A DNA stretch of 64,000 bases, from positions 62,001 through 126,000 of IMG/VR virus record IMGVR_UViG_3300037804_000367, one strand, 5' to 3'. Source of the DNA: a virus. The translations under genes and the position numbers were made by a program. A model generated the notes under the pieces. It made no database searches and was not told the origin of the DNA. It worked only from the letters and a program-made list of their open reading frames with translations. Positions 31,870 to 40,402 of the stretch are shown here, piece by piece. Position 1 is the stretch's first letter. Each line of letters begins with the position of its first letter.

Positions 31870-33303
31870 ATGCTGCACCACATTTTTAATATACCCATAC
31901 CCAGACCCTTCTGGACTCCTGCTGAAATAACCTCAGAAGCTTGGTTCGATGCAGATGACCCTCTAAGCATTACAGAGTCTGCTAATAGAATAAGTCAATG
32001 GAATGATAAGTCTGGTAATAATAGACACGCTACCCAACCAACCGGCAGTATACAGCCAGACTACGTAGCCTCTGATCCTGTATTTACAGGAAGAGCTACT
32101 GTGAAGGCAAGTACAGGAGGGGCTTATCTGGACACGGTTTCTAGTTTCTCGGTGAAGCGAGTATATCTAGTTGTATACTATGATGATACTTCCTTACTAT
32201 TCGGTAATCATAATGCAATTTTCGCTGGCTCCGTTGGTAGCAATTCTAGACTAACAGGTAGAAGTAACGAGGATAAGGTATGGGATGGGCCTAGAGACAA
32301 TAAAAACTTTGACAAAGACGGGATAACGCTAAGGAACGGAAGTAGGGTAGATAGTACCGCAGAAGCAAACGGATTGCCTATGCCGGGTGACATATTCAAC
32401 ATAACCGCCTTAGTTACTAAGACTCAAACTTTCCGCCTAATGGGTAATTCTGCAAGTTACACAACATGGCCAGGAGGCTTAGGTGAGATTATATTCACCG
32501 ATGGGACTGAAGGCATTGAAACACAGCAGAAGATGGAAGGCTACCTCGCTTGGAAATGGGGACTAGTTACCAAACTTCCTATAGATCATCCTTACCGTTT
32601 CGATGGAACATTATTCGGACATGGAATTCTTTGGAATCCTGCCCTTCTTACTACTGAACTCTGGCTCGATGCAGCGTCCCAGGGTACCATCACTGAAGCA
32701 GCGGGAGCTGTGAGCCAGTGGGACGATAAATCCGGTAACGATAATCATGTCACTCAAAACACAGGCGCTGACCAACCATCATTGGTTTCGGGTGCTATAA
32801 ATGGAATTAATGCAGTTAATTTTATAGACAGAAATGACTACATGGACGGTAGTATACCTCTTGATGCCAAGTGGGTCGTAGTGTTATTGCAATACAACGG
32901 CACTCCTACCTTTAGTCAAGCGTTAGGTAGTCAAACTTCTACTGGCGGAGAGAACTACACTATCCAGTATCGAGGAGATTTAGCTGCTGACAGATGGCAA
33001 AACTCTTATTATACTAACGGTAACTCCATTAGTAATGTTGGAGCCGATGTGAATGTAAACCCGACTATTGTTGTTCGTGATGGGATGAACTTGGTAGGCC
33101 TAGACCTACAGGTTGGTGGAGACCGTGGAATTAACGGTCGAGGATGGGATGGATACCTAGGTGAGGTTATCTACGGTAATCAGACTCTCGATACAGCCAC
33201 AAGACAACTACTAGAAGGCTACCTCGCATGGAAGTGGGGCACAGTAGCTTCATTAGATGCAAGTCATCCTTATAAAACAGACGGAAGTCTCTTCGGATAC
33301 TAA
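31870..33303 (+). CDS. Tail-associated protein with two LamG-like domains
   Basis: 477 residues made of two tandem ~240-residue copies. Each opens W-x-P-A-x-x-T-x-E-x-W-x-D-A, contains SQW[ND]DKSGN and closes with EGYLAWKWG...HPY..DG.LFG. This is the concanavalin/LamG-like arrangement found in phage and bacterial surface adhesins. Probable receptor- or glycan-binding tip. Less AT-rich than the rest of the window. Confidence 0.75.
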   Translation: MLHHIFNIPIPRPFWTPAEITSEAWFDADDPLSITESANRISQWNDKSGNNRHATQPTGSIQPDYVASDPVFTGRATVKASTGGAYLDTVSSFSVKRVYLVVYYDDTSLLFGNHNAIFAGSVGSNSRLTGRSNEDKVWDGPRDNKNFDKDGITLRNGSRVDSTAEANGLPMPGDIFNITALVTKTQTFRLMGNSASYTTWPGGLGEIIFTDGTEGIETQQKMEGYLAWKWGLVTKLPIDHPYRFDGTLFGHGILWNPALLTTELWLDAASQGTITEAAGAVSQWDDKSGNDNHVTQNTGADQPSLVSGAINGINAVNFIDRNDYMDGSIPLDAKWVVVLLQYNGTPTFSQALGSQTSTGGENYTIQYRGDLAADRWQNSYYTNGNSISNVGADVNVNPTIVVRDGMNLVGLDLQVGGDRGINGRGWDGYLGEVIYGNQTLDTATRQLLEGYLAWKWGTVASLDASHPYKTDGSLFGY

Positions 33304-33331
33304 TTAAAAAATAAAAGAAAAGGAATAAATC

Positions 33332-33649
33332 ATGCAAGAATACTATGTTTTTTCAAGTGAAGCAGGCGCAACAGCCTGTTTAAACTATATCAACACAACA
33401 CCTTGGTTCCCGCTAGCGGGAAAGGTTAACGGACAACCTGCACCAGAAGCTAACCAGAAGACTACTAAATGGGCAGACGCGCCTACTGAGCTGCTTTCTG
33501 GTGAATGGGCAGTACCTAGGATACCTGAATCAAGATTAGATTATCTAGAAGTACCGCAAGCAGACAGAGATAACTTCATAGCTGCTTTCGGTCAAGATAT
33601 CCGTCAGCTGACTTCAGCAGACTTCCCAGTTATAGAAGAAGATATTTAA
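33332..33649 (+). CDS. Small tail-fibre-associated protein (possible chaperone)
   Basis: 105 residues, strong RBS AAAAGGAATAAATC. MQEYYVFSSEAGATACLNYINTTPWFPLAG is typical of small proteins located next to tail-fibre genes in T4-like phages; assembly role likely but not shown. Third gene of the plus-strand module. Confidence 0.6.
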   Translation: MQEYYVFSSEAGATACLNYINTTPWFPLAGKVNGQPAPEANQKTTKWADAPTELLSGEWAVPRIPESRLDYLEVPQADRDNFIAAFGQDIRQLTSADFPVIEEDI

Positions 33650-33660
33650 ACTTATCTAAA

Positions 33661-33701
33661 CTGTTATATTGTTTATTATTTATTTGTAAACAATATAACA
33701 G
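33661..33701. terminator. Bidirectional terminator T4 between convergent genes
   Basis: CTGTTATATTGTTTA / TAAACAATATAACAG, a 15-bp inverted repeat, separates the plus-strand fibre module from the minus-strand gene, whose last codons it overlaps. Confidence 0.75.
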
Positions 33702-34069
33702 CCTTTTATCTTTCTCTTGTCAGCTTTTAATCTAGGGTCAGTATCAACAACTGTCTTTCCGTGTTTGTTTAAAAATAAAATATGACCGTTTACATAAACG
33801 ATAAACCCTTTGACCTTTTCAGTTTGCATCTTTGCAATCAATGCAAGTCTCTCTCGAGCTTGTCCTATTCCTAGCCCATTAATTTTAGATTGGCGACTTC
33901 TCACTGTGTACTTTGTACGAGCAGCTCTTACAACATCACAAGTAGTGTGAAGATATGTTGTAACTTTTCCGACACCTAAATGTTTTGCAACAGCTAATGT
34001 GCATATGTTTTTATTTGGATTCTTTTTGTTATTACTAATTCTTTTCATTCTGTTTCTAAATACGTTCAT
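33680..34069 (-). CDS. Papain-like cysteine protease-fold candidate
   Basis: 129 residues. A Cys at the start of a helix (NICTLAVAKHLGV), then YLHTTCDVVRAARTKYTVRSR, a VYVNGHILFLN strand carrying His, and VVDTDPR carrying Asp fit a Cys-His-Asp arrangement found in phage proteins with this pattern. Very basic N-terminus. Function uncertain; may be structural or inactive. Confidence 0.45.
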   Translation of the reverse strand: MNVFRNRMKRISNNKKNPNKNICTLAVAKHLGVGKVTTYLHTTCDVVRAARTKYTVRSRQSKINGLGIGQARERLALIAKMQTEKVKGFIVYVNGHILFLNKHGKTVVDTDPRLKADKRKIKGCYIVYK

Positions 34070-34077
34070 CAGTCTTC

Positions 34078-34410
34078 CTATTGTAAATGTTTTCTCATTG
34101 ATAATTGTAACTTGATTTCTGGAACATCGAACGGAGTAAAGAACTCTTTATCGGGTGTTCTAAGATCGTGTTCGTCTGCAATTTTAGATATGAACTTTAA
34201 ATATACCATGTCATTTACACTCATCATGTCAGTACCTGCTGATTTAATATATCCATATCCTCCATTTGGATCTAACGAGGTGCAAAATCCTGTATACAGC
34301 ACAGCTCTCCAAATTGGATTGTTACATTTGGACGCTACATCAACAAGATATAGTGAACACCTGTCCCAACCTCCTGGAGGATTTATAATGTGCTGTACTC
34401 GCTTAATCAT
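34078..34410 (-). CDS. Unknown protein with KMxxHL-like tag
   Basis: 110 residues ending EIKLQLSMRKHLQ, a tag copy. No family recognised. Ribosome site near the tag of the upstream gene; 1-nt overlap with it. Confidence 0.55.
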   Translation of the reverse strand: MIKRVQHIINPPGGWDRCSLYLVDVASKCNNPIWRAVLYTGFCTSLDPNGGYGYIKSAGTDMMSVNDMVYLKFISKIADEHDLRTPDKEFFTPFDVPEIKLQLSMRKHLQ

Positions 34411-35504
34411 TAGTCTACAAATTGGGACATTTTATGTTCAAGATTGATAGCAGCTACTTTATCATTTCCTAGAACTCTGTTAAGAATGAATGCGTACACT
34501 CTATCACGTTCCGCATTTGTAGCAAAAGCATCACCTTCGAGTTGTACTTCTTCTCCTAGAGTTTTCATTAACTGGATAGGATTTATAGATATGTTTGAAG
34601 ATGCTAAATGAGAACTATGACGAGAAAGAACAATGCCATTATTATCAAACTTTTCTTTTTCTTCAACAATCTTTGCAGCAGCTTCTTGTGAAAGTTTGTC
34701 TCTAAGTGCACGTGCAGCATTGTCGAGCTTTCGTTTAGCTATTTGATTTTGAAGAGCTTCTGTATTATATTGACATTCGATCTTCTTTGCAATAGAACGT
34801 CTAACTCTAACATCAGTTCCATTTCTAAAACTTGCGCACGTTTGCGCACGTTTGACATTACTCGATACACTTGCTCTCATCTGCCATGGATTTTTCTTAT
34901 TATTCGGAAAGTAATATAATTGAATAATTCTAGAAACACCTTCAGCAAACCTAATTTGATACTCTTTTGAGGTATAAGCTGTGGTATTATACACATGAGA
35001 TATTCCATTTACATAGGCTTTTGATCCATCTTCGGGCATTGTTTCCGATTCACCACTCTTAAATTGTTCTCTCCATTCCTGGTTTGACAACAACTCGATA
35101 TTGAATTCATGTTTGAATATGTCTTGTATGAAAGTAAATGCTTCGTTTGTTCCGTCATAAGGGACACTGTCGATTGCATTGACACGTGGTTCACGAGGTG
35201 CTCTAACTGCTTTGTTCTTCTTATTCATCAAAGGAGCGACTACCATGTCAAATAAAGCATCAGCAGTTACTGGTCGTTCAACAAACTGACCATGTTCAAC
35301 ATTAAGAATTTCACAATAATTTTTTGACTTCCAATCAACTGGAAAGTAGTTGGAACCATAACTAACACGATATGAAGCAATCACTTTTGCAAACGAATCG
35401 AAGTCGCTATCTTTGTTGATGTTAACAAAAATACTTCCCTTGTCTTTCTTTGCAGCAATCTTATTTCTGCGAAGAGCCATTCTAAATAGGTCAAATGATT
35501 TCAT
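34410..35504 (-). CDS. Unknown 364-residue protein with degenerate tag
   Basis: N-terminal third alpha/beta, residues ~225-290 a basic coiled coil (RRSIAKKIECQYNTEALQNQIAKRKLDNAARALRDK broken into segments). Ends INLEHKMSQFVD, a degenerate tag (Phe for His, as Tyr in some repeat proteins). No family recognised. Coupled (TAATG) to the small gene upstream. Confidence 0.55.
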   Translation of the reverse strand: MKSFDLFRMALRRNKIAAKKDKGSIFVNINKDSDFDSFAKVIASYRVSYGSNYFPVDWKSKNYCEILNVEHGQFVERPVTADALFDMVVAPLMNKKNKAVRAPREPRVNAIDSVPYDGTNEAFTFIQDIFKHEFNIELLSNQEWREQFKSGESETMPEDGSKAYVNGISHVYNTTAYTSKEYQIRFAEGVSRIIQLYYFPNNKKNPWQMRASVSSNVKRAQTCASFRNGTDVRVRRSIAKKIECQYNTEALQNQIAKRKLDNAARALRDKLSQEAAAKIVEEKEKFDNNGIVLSRHSSHLASSNISINPIQLMKTLGEEVQLEGDAFATNAERDRVYAFILNRVLGNDKVAAINLEHKMSQFVD

Positions 35505-35680
35505 TATTTAATTCCCTTTATATATTCATAAGCAAAATCAATTGCTTCGTTCATGGATGTGAATGATTTGTCAGTGATCGGACGATCAAACTGATGAATA
35601 GAAACTGTGCCAGGTTTTTCACCCGCTACTAAATCGATTCCTGCTCTGTCGATGGTTGTACATTTCTGGGCTAGTGTCAT
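35504..35680 (-). CDS. 58-residue unknown protein, first in P11 unit
   Basis: Short ORF MTLAQKCTTIDRAGIDLVAGEKPG...ending EYIKGIK. Its TAA overlaps the ATG of 34410..35504. P11 lies 41 nt upstream with a CGGAGACAG ribosome site. Reads as strand-strand-helix. Unknown. Confidence 0.6.
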   Translation of the reverse strand: MTLAQKCTTIDRAGIDLVAGEKPGTVSIHQFDRPITDKSFTSMNEAIDFAYEYIKGIK

Positions 35681-35720
35681 ATTCTGTCTCCGTATCTATT
35701 TTTATTTTCTTACCTATTAT

Positions 35721-35748
35721 ACTATACACCCTCTAATAGATAAGTCAA
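35721..35748 (-). promoter_or_regulatory. Sigma70-like promoter P11
   Basis: TTGACT (35743-35748), 16-nt spacer, TATAGT (35721-35726). Drives 35504..35680, 34410..35504 and 34078..34410. Confidence 0.75.
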
Positions 35749-35763
35749 CGTGAAAAATACAGT

Positions 35764-36828
35764 TTATGACACTTTTTTGAAGTTTTTTACTTCTTCTTGT
35801 TCAATAAAATCACCAATGGCTTTGCCTTTAAGCTCTTTGGGTACATCTTTGCCACCGACTGATAGTTCAAATGTGAATAGCTTATCAACAACGTGTTCTT
35901 TATTAATTAACTTTCCAAATATTTTGAATTGTTCACGAGTCAAAGTAGTTTTTTTCTGTCTCTTCTTTGCTTGTAATACATCATCTGAAACAAAAGATAT
36001 CAATGACATGAGATGTGTTATGTTATTAACTTCTTTAGTAGAAAACTTGAGGATATTTAGTGTCCTGTGTACGACAGTGACCTCGTTCCTTTTTAACATG
36101 AAAGCTAATTGTATGATTGGATCGTTAAAGTCTGTGAAGGTTGTATTGATATCTAAACCTGGTAACATCAAAGGTAATAAGTTTAGATCTTTTGCTGTGT
36201 TGAGAAACCGCTTAGGACTTTTTGCAGACACTATGCCTTTAAGAAATTCATCACGTATGCGTTCAGGGGAAACTCCGTCCAGTGAAGGATCAACAGTCAA
36301 ACAGTCAATAATTTCTTGATCTAGTTTTCCATCTAGTCGTCCTGCAAATCTGATAGTTCTCAGCTTTCTCAAAGCATCTTCTTCAAATCTTTCTTTTGCA
36401 CTTCCAACAGTTCGTATAATAGACTGTTTAAGATCATCAATGCCACCAACCAAGTCAATGATTTCATTTGTGTCTATGTTGAAGAACAAAGCGTTGATTG
36501 TCAAGTCTCTTCTTTTTACATCTCCTTCAATGGTAGTAAATTTAACAGAGTCAGGTCTTCTACCTTTTCCAACATCTTCTCTGAAGGTTGCTATCTCATG
36601 ACCATTAACAATGACCACTCCAAAAGCTTTTCCGACTTCAACAATTTTCAAGTTTCCACGTTGAGCAATAGCAATAACTTCATCAGGAGTTGCGTTAGTA
36701 GCAAGGTCAAAGTCTTTCGGTACAATGCCTAATAGATGGTCTCTGACAGCTCCCCCGACAACAAACAGTTGCATGTTCGATTGCTTGAACAAATGGTGTA
36801 TATTAAGTATATCTTGTGGCAAATTCAT
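35764..36828 (-). CDS. CCA-adding enzyme / poly(A) polymerase family (class II)
   Basis: 354 residues. VVGGAVRDHLLG, KDFDLATNA (catalytic DxD), RRDLTINAL and EDALRKLRTIRFAGRL are the class II tRNA nucleotidyltransferase motifs in order. The C-terminal domain is shorter than in typical bacterial CCA enzymes. Since the three phage tRNAs and the tmRNA lack encoded CCA, adding CCA is the likeliest role. A poly(A)-polymerase activity cannot be excluded. Confidence 0.88.
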   Translation of the reverse strand: MNLPQDILNIHHLFKQSNMQLFVVGGAVRDHLLGIVPKDFDLATNATPDEVIAIAQRGNLKIVEVGKAFGVVIVNGHEIATFREDVGKGRRPDSVKFTTIEGDVKRRDLTINALFFNIDTNEIIDLVGGIDDLKQSIIRTVGSAKERFEEDALRKLRTIRFAGRLDGKLDQEIIDCLTVDPSLDGVSPERIRDEFLKGIVSAKSPKRFLNTAKDLNLLPLMLPGLDINTTFTDFNDPIIQLAFMLKRNEVTVVHRTLNILKFSTKEVNNITHLMSLISFVSDDVLQAKKRQKKTTLTREQFKIFGKLINKEHVVDKLFTFELSVGGKDVPKELKGKAIGDFIEQEEVKNFKKVS

Positions 36829-36906
36829 ATCATTCTCCGTGTTATATATTATACAATACTACCTTAACGGTATTATACAAGACCAACAAGGACAAAATTG
36901 ACAAGT

Positions 36907-37437
36907 TTATTTAAAGATATGTTCCATAGCAAATTCTTTCTCTAGGTCACCAGTGTGTTTACAATGATCAATTTCATCAAAGTAATGATGAGCACCTTCA
37001 AAGAATGAGAACCCAAAAATGTCATCACGATTAAGCTTTCCTTTCATCTGTGACATCCAATAAAGGAATGCAATTCCAGTACTTGGTATTTCAATATGAG
37101 TCAATAATTGTTCAAACATTTCCATTGGAATGTGATCAGTGATGATGGAATACTTATCTACTAAATCACAATTGAATGCGTATCTAGCATTTCCATCATT
37201 ACCCATTAGTTCTCTCGGTAGTGGACACAGTACACGATTTACTCCGCACAAAGGATCTCTTATATCATTATAGAAACTAGTGGCCCAAATTGTGGTTTTG
37301 AGTCCAGTATGTTTTTCAAATCCCTTCAGTTGGAAATTATTGAAACGAACGACATTATCATACGAATCAATCTTTGACCCATCTTCAGTATCCGTAATGT
37401 TTCCAGCATTTCCAACTACGCAGATAGTTTGTGCCAT
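36907..37437 (-). CDS. GT29 sialyltransferase-like protein
   Basis: 176 residues. ICVVGNAGNITDTEDGSKIDSYDNVVRFNNFQ corresponds to the GT29-type start (V-G-N-S/A-G ... I-D-x-x-D-x-V-x-R-x-N), and IPSTGIAFLYWM to the later S-T-G motif. Probably transfers a sugar to a phage or host surface glycan. TATAAATA box 31 nt upstream suggests late transcription. Confidence 0.7.
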   Translation of the reverse strand: MAQTICVVGNAGNITDTEDGSKIDSYDNVVRFNNFQLKGFEKHTGLKTTIWATSFYNDIRDPLCGVNRVLCPLPRELMGNDGNARYAFNCDLVDKYSIITDHIPMEMFEQLLTHIEIPSTGIAFLYWMSQMKGKLNRDDIFGFSFFEGAHHYFDEIDHCKHTGDLEKEFAMEHIFK

Positions 37438-37467
37438 GTGTTTGTATCACCTTTATTGCTTGTAAAT

Positions 37468-37475
37468 TATTTATA
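37468..37475 (-). promoter_or_regulatory. T4-late-like promoter TATAAATA
   Basis: Exact TATAAATA on the minus strand, 31 nt before the ATG of the GT29-like gene. Confidence 0.5.
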
Positions 37476-37499
37476 CATTTAACCGTTATAACTAAATCA

Positions 37500-37952
37500 C
37501 TAAGCTGGTAAACCTTCTATACGACAGTTATTAGTATCGCAGTGTAGGCATACATATAATCCAGCGTCAGTTACTTTAGGACGCCTATACCAGCCTTGTA
37601 ATTGAGTGTTACAGTCATTGCATTTTAGTTTGTATTTGACTTCAGGAATAAATGTATTGTGATCATATTCAGCTAATGGACGAGCACCCAATTCAACGCA
37701 CTTGGCTTTCCACTTTTTTCCATGTCCGTCACCCCATGTTAGGATATGAGCAATCTCATGAAGAATACAATTCTTCACTTCTGCTTCAGTATTAACCTTA
37801 ACATATCCTCTTGATAATTTAATATAAGGAGACTTTCCACTAAATCCAGCTTCGCCGAATATTCTTTTTGTATTTGACCACTTAAAAAATCCATGACCAA
37901 CATGTTCTACCATTAGATCACAAGCCATGTCTAAAGCATCTGCACATTTCAT
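37500..37952 (-). CDS. SprT-like zinc metalloprotease
   Basis: 150 residues. HEIAHILTWGDGHGKKWK carries HExxH plus the downstream GHGxxW-type element of SprT/Spartan. The C-terminal KCNDCNTQLQGWYRRPKV...YVCLHC is a zinc ribbon. Family members degrade DNA-protein crosslinks or act as secreted-like proteases. TAG stop followed at once by TGA. Confidence 0.82.
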   Translation of the reverse strand: MKCADALDMACDLMVEHVGHGFFKWSNTKRIFGEAGFSGKSPYIKLSRGYVKVNTEAEVKNCILHEIAHILTWGDGHGKKWKAKCVELGARPLAEYDHNTFIPEVKYKLKCNDCNTQLQGWYRRPKVTDAGLYVCLHCDTNNCRIEGLPA

Positions 37953-38033
37953 TTGTCCATTCCTGGTGTTATTTTTAGTTAAGTTGAATTTATTTTCTGA
38001 TTTATTACGAATTTTTTAACCTAATAGGCGCAA

Positions 38034-38891
38034 TTAATCACCAATTTTGAACATTGACATTGAGTATCCACAACTTGTGCACTTCACTGTGTGGTTATTA
38101 CTTTCTGTAACATATATTCCATCTGAGCATTTGTCACAATCATCATCAACTACGTTGATCAAATTATGTTCTGTGTCAATTGAGAGTGAATCATCACCTT
38201 TAAACAGGTTAAAGAAGTTAGGATCACTTGCATCTGAAAACGACATCTTCAATTGATTACTTGTAAACCATTTTCCGTCAAGAGCAGTTGGCAACACAAA
38301 TTGTTGACCCATTCCTGGTAGAATATAAGCTAGTGTCATATGAGGATGATAGTCGGGAAAGTTTGACGTGTGTTCTAATCCTTTCAAGCGGTTGTTCATG
38401 TTCGCCATGTCTTCACTTTCGATATCAAATTTTAAAACATCAAATTCATCGTTTTCAAATAACGACAGTCCAATAATTTTAAATCTAATGTCAGGATCCA
38501 TTCCGTCAATCATTGAATAAACTTCATCAAAATCGTTACTGTGTAACCCGTACAATGCTGTGATGTGAGGCTCGTAATCTTTGCCTTCAGGATGGACCAC
38601 TTCATCAGGAATCATATCCACTACGCCAATTATCTTCGATTTGAGATCATCTTCGGCGATACACATAACGCAAGAATAATCATATCCTTCTTCGTCCTTT
38701 TCATCAGTTAGATTACTACTGTGACATTTTAGACAAACTTGACCAATATCTACTTTAGGGGCACTACATCTACAAGTTGTGACTCCTTGACATTGCGGAC
38801 AGGTATTTCGTTCGTGATGACATTCAATAGTTTGTTCTTCACTTCCCATGTCAGAATAAGCTGACATAATTTCTTCATTATCGTATTGCAT
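38034..38891 (-). CDS. 2H phosphoesterase (2'-5' RNA ligase-like) with zinc ribbons
   Basis: 285 residues. HITALYGL (~residue 106) and HMTLAYILPG (~residue 182) are the two H-x-T-x catalytic motifs. Cys-rich parts flank it: an N-terminal CPQCQG...CRC...CLKC set and a C-terminal DKCSDG...CTSCG ribbon. 2H enzymes process cyclic phosphate or 2'-5' oligonucleotide ends, and phage members can degrade defence signals; the substrate here is unknown. Confidence 0.75.
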   Translation of the reverse strand: MQYDNEEIMSAYSDMGSEEQTIECHHERNTCPQCQGVTTCRCSAPKVDIGQVCLKCHSSNLTDEKDEEGYDYSCVMCIAEDDLKSKIIGVVDMIPDEVVHPEGKDYEPHITALYGLHSNDFDEVYSMIDGMDPDIRFKIIGLSLFENDEFDVLKFDIESEDMANMNNRLKGLEHTSNFPDYHPHMTLAYILPGMGQQFVLPTALDGKWFTSNQLKMSFSDASDPNFFNLFKGDDSLSIDTEHNLINVVDDDCDKCSDGIYVTESNNHTVKCTSCGYSMSMFKIGD

Positions 38892-38906
38892 AATTAATCC
38901 TCATTT

Positions 38907-39188
38907 TTATTCTCCGTGATATTGCCATAATACAGCATTACAATAAGCATGAACAGATCCGATAGTCATTCCTGTGTCATGTGAATGATGTAGGTGGACA
39001 GGGTGTTTAAGAAAGAAAGGTGGGAACAATGATTCGTTTATTTTCTTTCTTGTAATAAATTTTGGTGGCTCCTCATCTAATGAACTTTTACAGTGATAGC
39101 AGTTTCCATTCTGAAGTCTTGTATACTCTTCACGAACCAACTTTCGTTTCGAGTAATGAGTCTTTTCATAATTTACTGGTAAATTCAT
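38907..39188 (-). CDS. HNH-type endonuclease-like protein
   Basis: 93 residues: NCYHCKSSL Cys pair, then HLHHSHDTGMTIGSVHAYCNAVL, the His-x-x-H...C-N arrangement of HNH/endonuclease VII-like folds. Only one terminal Cys is present, so zinc coordination may be incomplete. Possibly free-standing homing or recombination nuclease. Confidence 0.65.
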   Translation of the reverse strand: MNLPVNYEKTHYSKRKLVREEYTRLQNGNCYHCKSSLDEEPPKFITRKKINESLFPPFFLKHPVHLHHSHDTGMTIGSVHAYCNAVLWQYHGE

Positions 39189-39189
39189 A

Positions 39190-39360
39190 TTAAGTTCTTT
39201 TTTTATTATCTGATAGTGCTTGTTCTAATTGAATTGGATAGTATGTACTGTCACATTTTTCACATTGCAAATAGTAGTCTCCAAACAAAATCCGGTCATC
39301 TATTTTATACAACTGGCCTTCTTTACAATGAGGACATTTAGATTCGTGGATATCGGACAT
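39190..39360 (-). CDS. 56-residue zinc-ribbon protein
   Basis: Short ORF MSDIHESKCPHCKEGQLYKIDDR...YYLQCEKCDSTYYPIQLEQ with two CxxC pairs 22 residues apart. Its ATG overlaps the TAA of 39360..39566. Unknown partner. Confidence 0.55.
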   Translation of the reverse strand: MSDIHESKCPHCKEGQLYKIDDRILFGDYYLQCEKCDSTYYPIQLEQALSDNKKRT

Positions 39361-39566
39361 TACTTTACACTTTTTAGCTGTCGTGCTAATCTATAAAAAG
39401 CAAACCATCCGGTCAGGTAAAAGGGAGTGTCATATCCTTGAACATATACCGACACTGATCCTGCACGGAGTCTAACTTCTTTTATTTGAGATGCTGGCAA
39501 ACAAGCTTTATGTTTAAACTTCTTGTTGCCACCATCTACTACATATTTAAAGGTTACGAATTTCAT
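39360..39566 (-). CDS. Unknown 68-residue basic protein
   Basis: Start set at ATG 39564-39566 since the longer frame crosses a different small gene. KFVTFKYVVDGGNKKFKHKACLPASQIKEVRLRAG...PFYLTGWFAFYRLARQLKSVK. Small beta-rich protein; a Pfam name is not evident. Confidence 0.5.
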   Translation of the reverse strand: MKFVTFKYVVDGGNKKFKHKACLPASQIKEVRLRAGSVSVYVQGYDTPFYLTGWFAFYRLARQLKSVK

Positions 39567-39567
39567 A

Positions 39568-39690
39568 TTAGCTATTTCTTGCTTCACATTCTGAATCATT
39601 ACAAACACAGACACCGATATCTTTGTCACATTTTCTACCAGGAGCAAATAATATCAACGTACCTATTACAAATAATAATAAAAAAATCAT
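39568..39690 (-). CDS. 40-residue membrane-anchored Cys-rich peptide
   Basis: Short ORF MIFLLLFVIGTLILFAPG then KCDKDIGVCVCNDSECEARNS. One N-terminal transmembrane/signal segment followed by four cysteines. Fits exactly between deformylase and 39360..39566. Secreted micropeptide or membrane protein; function unknown. Confidence 0.5.
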   Translation of the reverse strand: MIFLLLFVIGTLILFAPGRKCDKDIGVCVCNDSECEARNS

Positions 39691-39694
39691 AATG

Positions 39695-40135
39695 TTATTC
39701 CTCTAGTTTATCAATAAAAAGTATTCCGTCCAAGTGGTCGATCTCATGTTGGACACATCTAGCTTCCAATCCTGAAAGCTTCAGAGATTTTACTTCGCCG
39801 TGACCATCAAAGAATCCCACTTCAATATGAGCAGTTCTCTTTACTTTGCCAACAACTCTTCCCACTGAAAGACATCCTTCAGAGTCAATGATCGTCTCAT
39901 TAGATTCCCAGTTGAGAGTTGGATTAATCATTGGGACTACTCTTTTTCCAATTGTGACAATAGCAACTCTTTTGCTAACACCAATCTGAGGAGCAGCTAA
40001 TCCAATCCCACGATCCTTTCTCATAAGAACGGTCATATCAATTATCAACTTACGAAGTGAACTGTCAAATACTTCAACTGGTTCAGCAATCTGACGAAGC
40101 TTTTTGTTGGTCTTGCTTAGGATTTTATATTTCAT
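39695..40135 (-). CDS. def: Peptide deformylase
   Basis: 146 residues. The three signature motifs are present: GIGLAAPQIGV, EGCLSVG and QHEIDHLDG, giving the Cys-His-His metal site and catalytic Glu. Removes the formyl group from nascent N-terminal Met. Lacks the longer C-terminal helix of many bacterial enzymes, typical of phage-encoded forms. Confidence 0.93.
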   Translation of the reverse strand: MKYKILSKTNKKLRQIAEPVEVFDSSLRKLIIDMTVLMRKDRGIGLAAPQIGVSKRVAIVTIGKRVVPMINPTLNWESNETIIDSEGCLSVGRVVGKVKRTAHIEVGFFDGHGEVKSLKLSGLEARCVQHEIDHLDGILFIDKLEE

Positions 40136-40314
40136 TATTTTGTCTCTACTATATCATATTCATGGAACTGCCAAGTACGAATAACACCACCAGCAACTTT
40201 CCAAACATCACGTGATACTTTACTGATGATAGTGAAACGTCCCCAACGTGGATTGTTACGGTTCTCAATTACTAGGCCTTCGCGAACGTTTTCATAAGTT
40301 AGTTCAATATTCAT
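40135..40314 (-). CDS. Unknown 59-residue protein
   Basis: Start assigned to ATG after AAAAGGAATATCAT; the longer frame overlaps P12. MNIELTYENVREGLVIENRNNPRWGRFTIISK: small beta-barrel-like protein. Directly adjoins the deformylase. Confidence 0.6.
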   Translation of the reverse strand: MNIELTYENVREGLVIENRNNPRWGRFTIISKVSRDVWKVAGGVIRTWQFHEYDIVETK

Positions 40315-40350
40315 ATGATATTCCTTTTTGTTTTCGTTTACCATACTATT

Positions 40351-40378
40351 AATATACACCCTTAAACAAAGAAGTCCA
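40351..40378 (-). promoter_or_regulatory. Sigma70-like promoter P12
   Basis: TGGACT (40373-40378), 16-nt spacer, TATATT (40351-40356). Drives 40135..40314, deformylase and downstream. Confidence 0.75.
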
Positions 40379-40402
40379 CTCCAAAATGAACTTATTTTCA
40401 CT

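Noticed and set aside
36842-36880. Another promoter of the TTGACT-TATATT set before the CCA-adding enzyme
   Set aside because: TATAAT-like elements are present but no matching -35 at 16-nt spacing.
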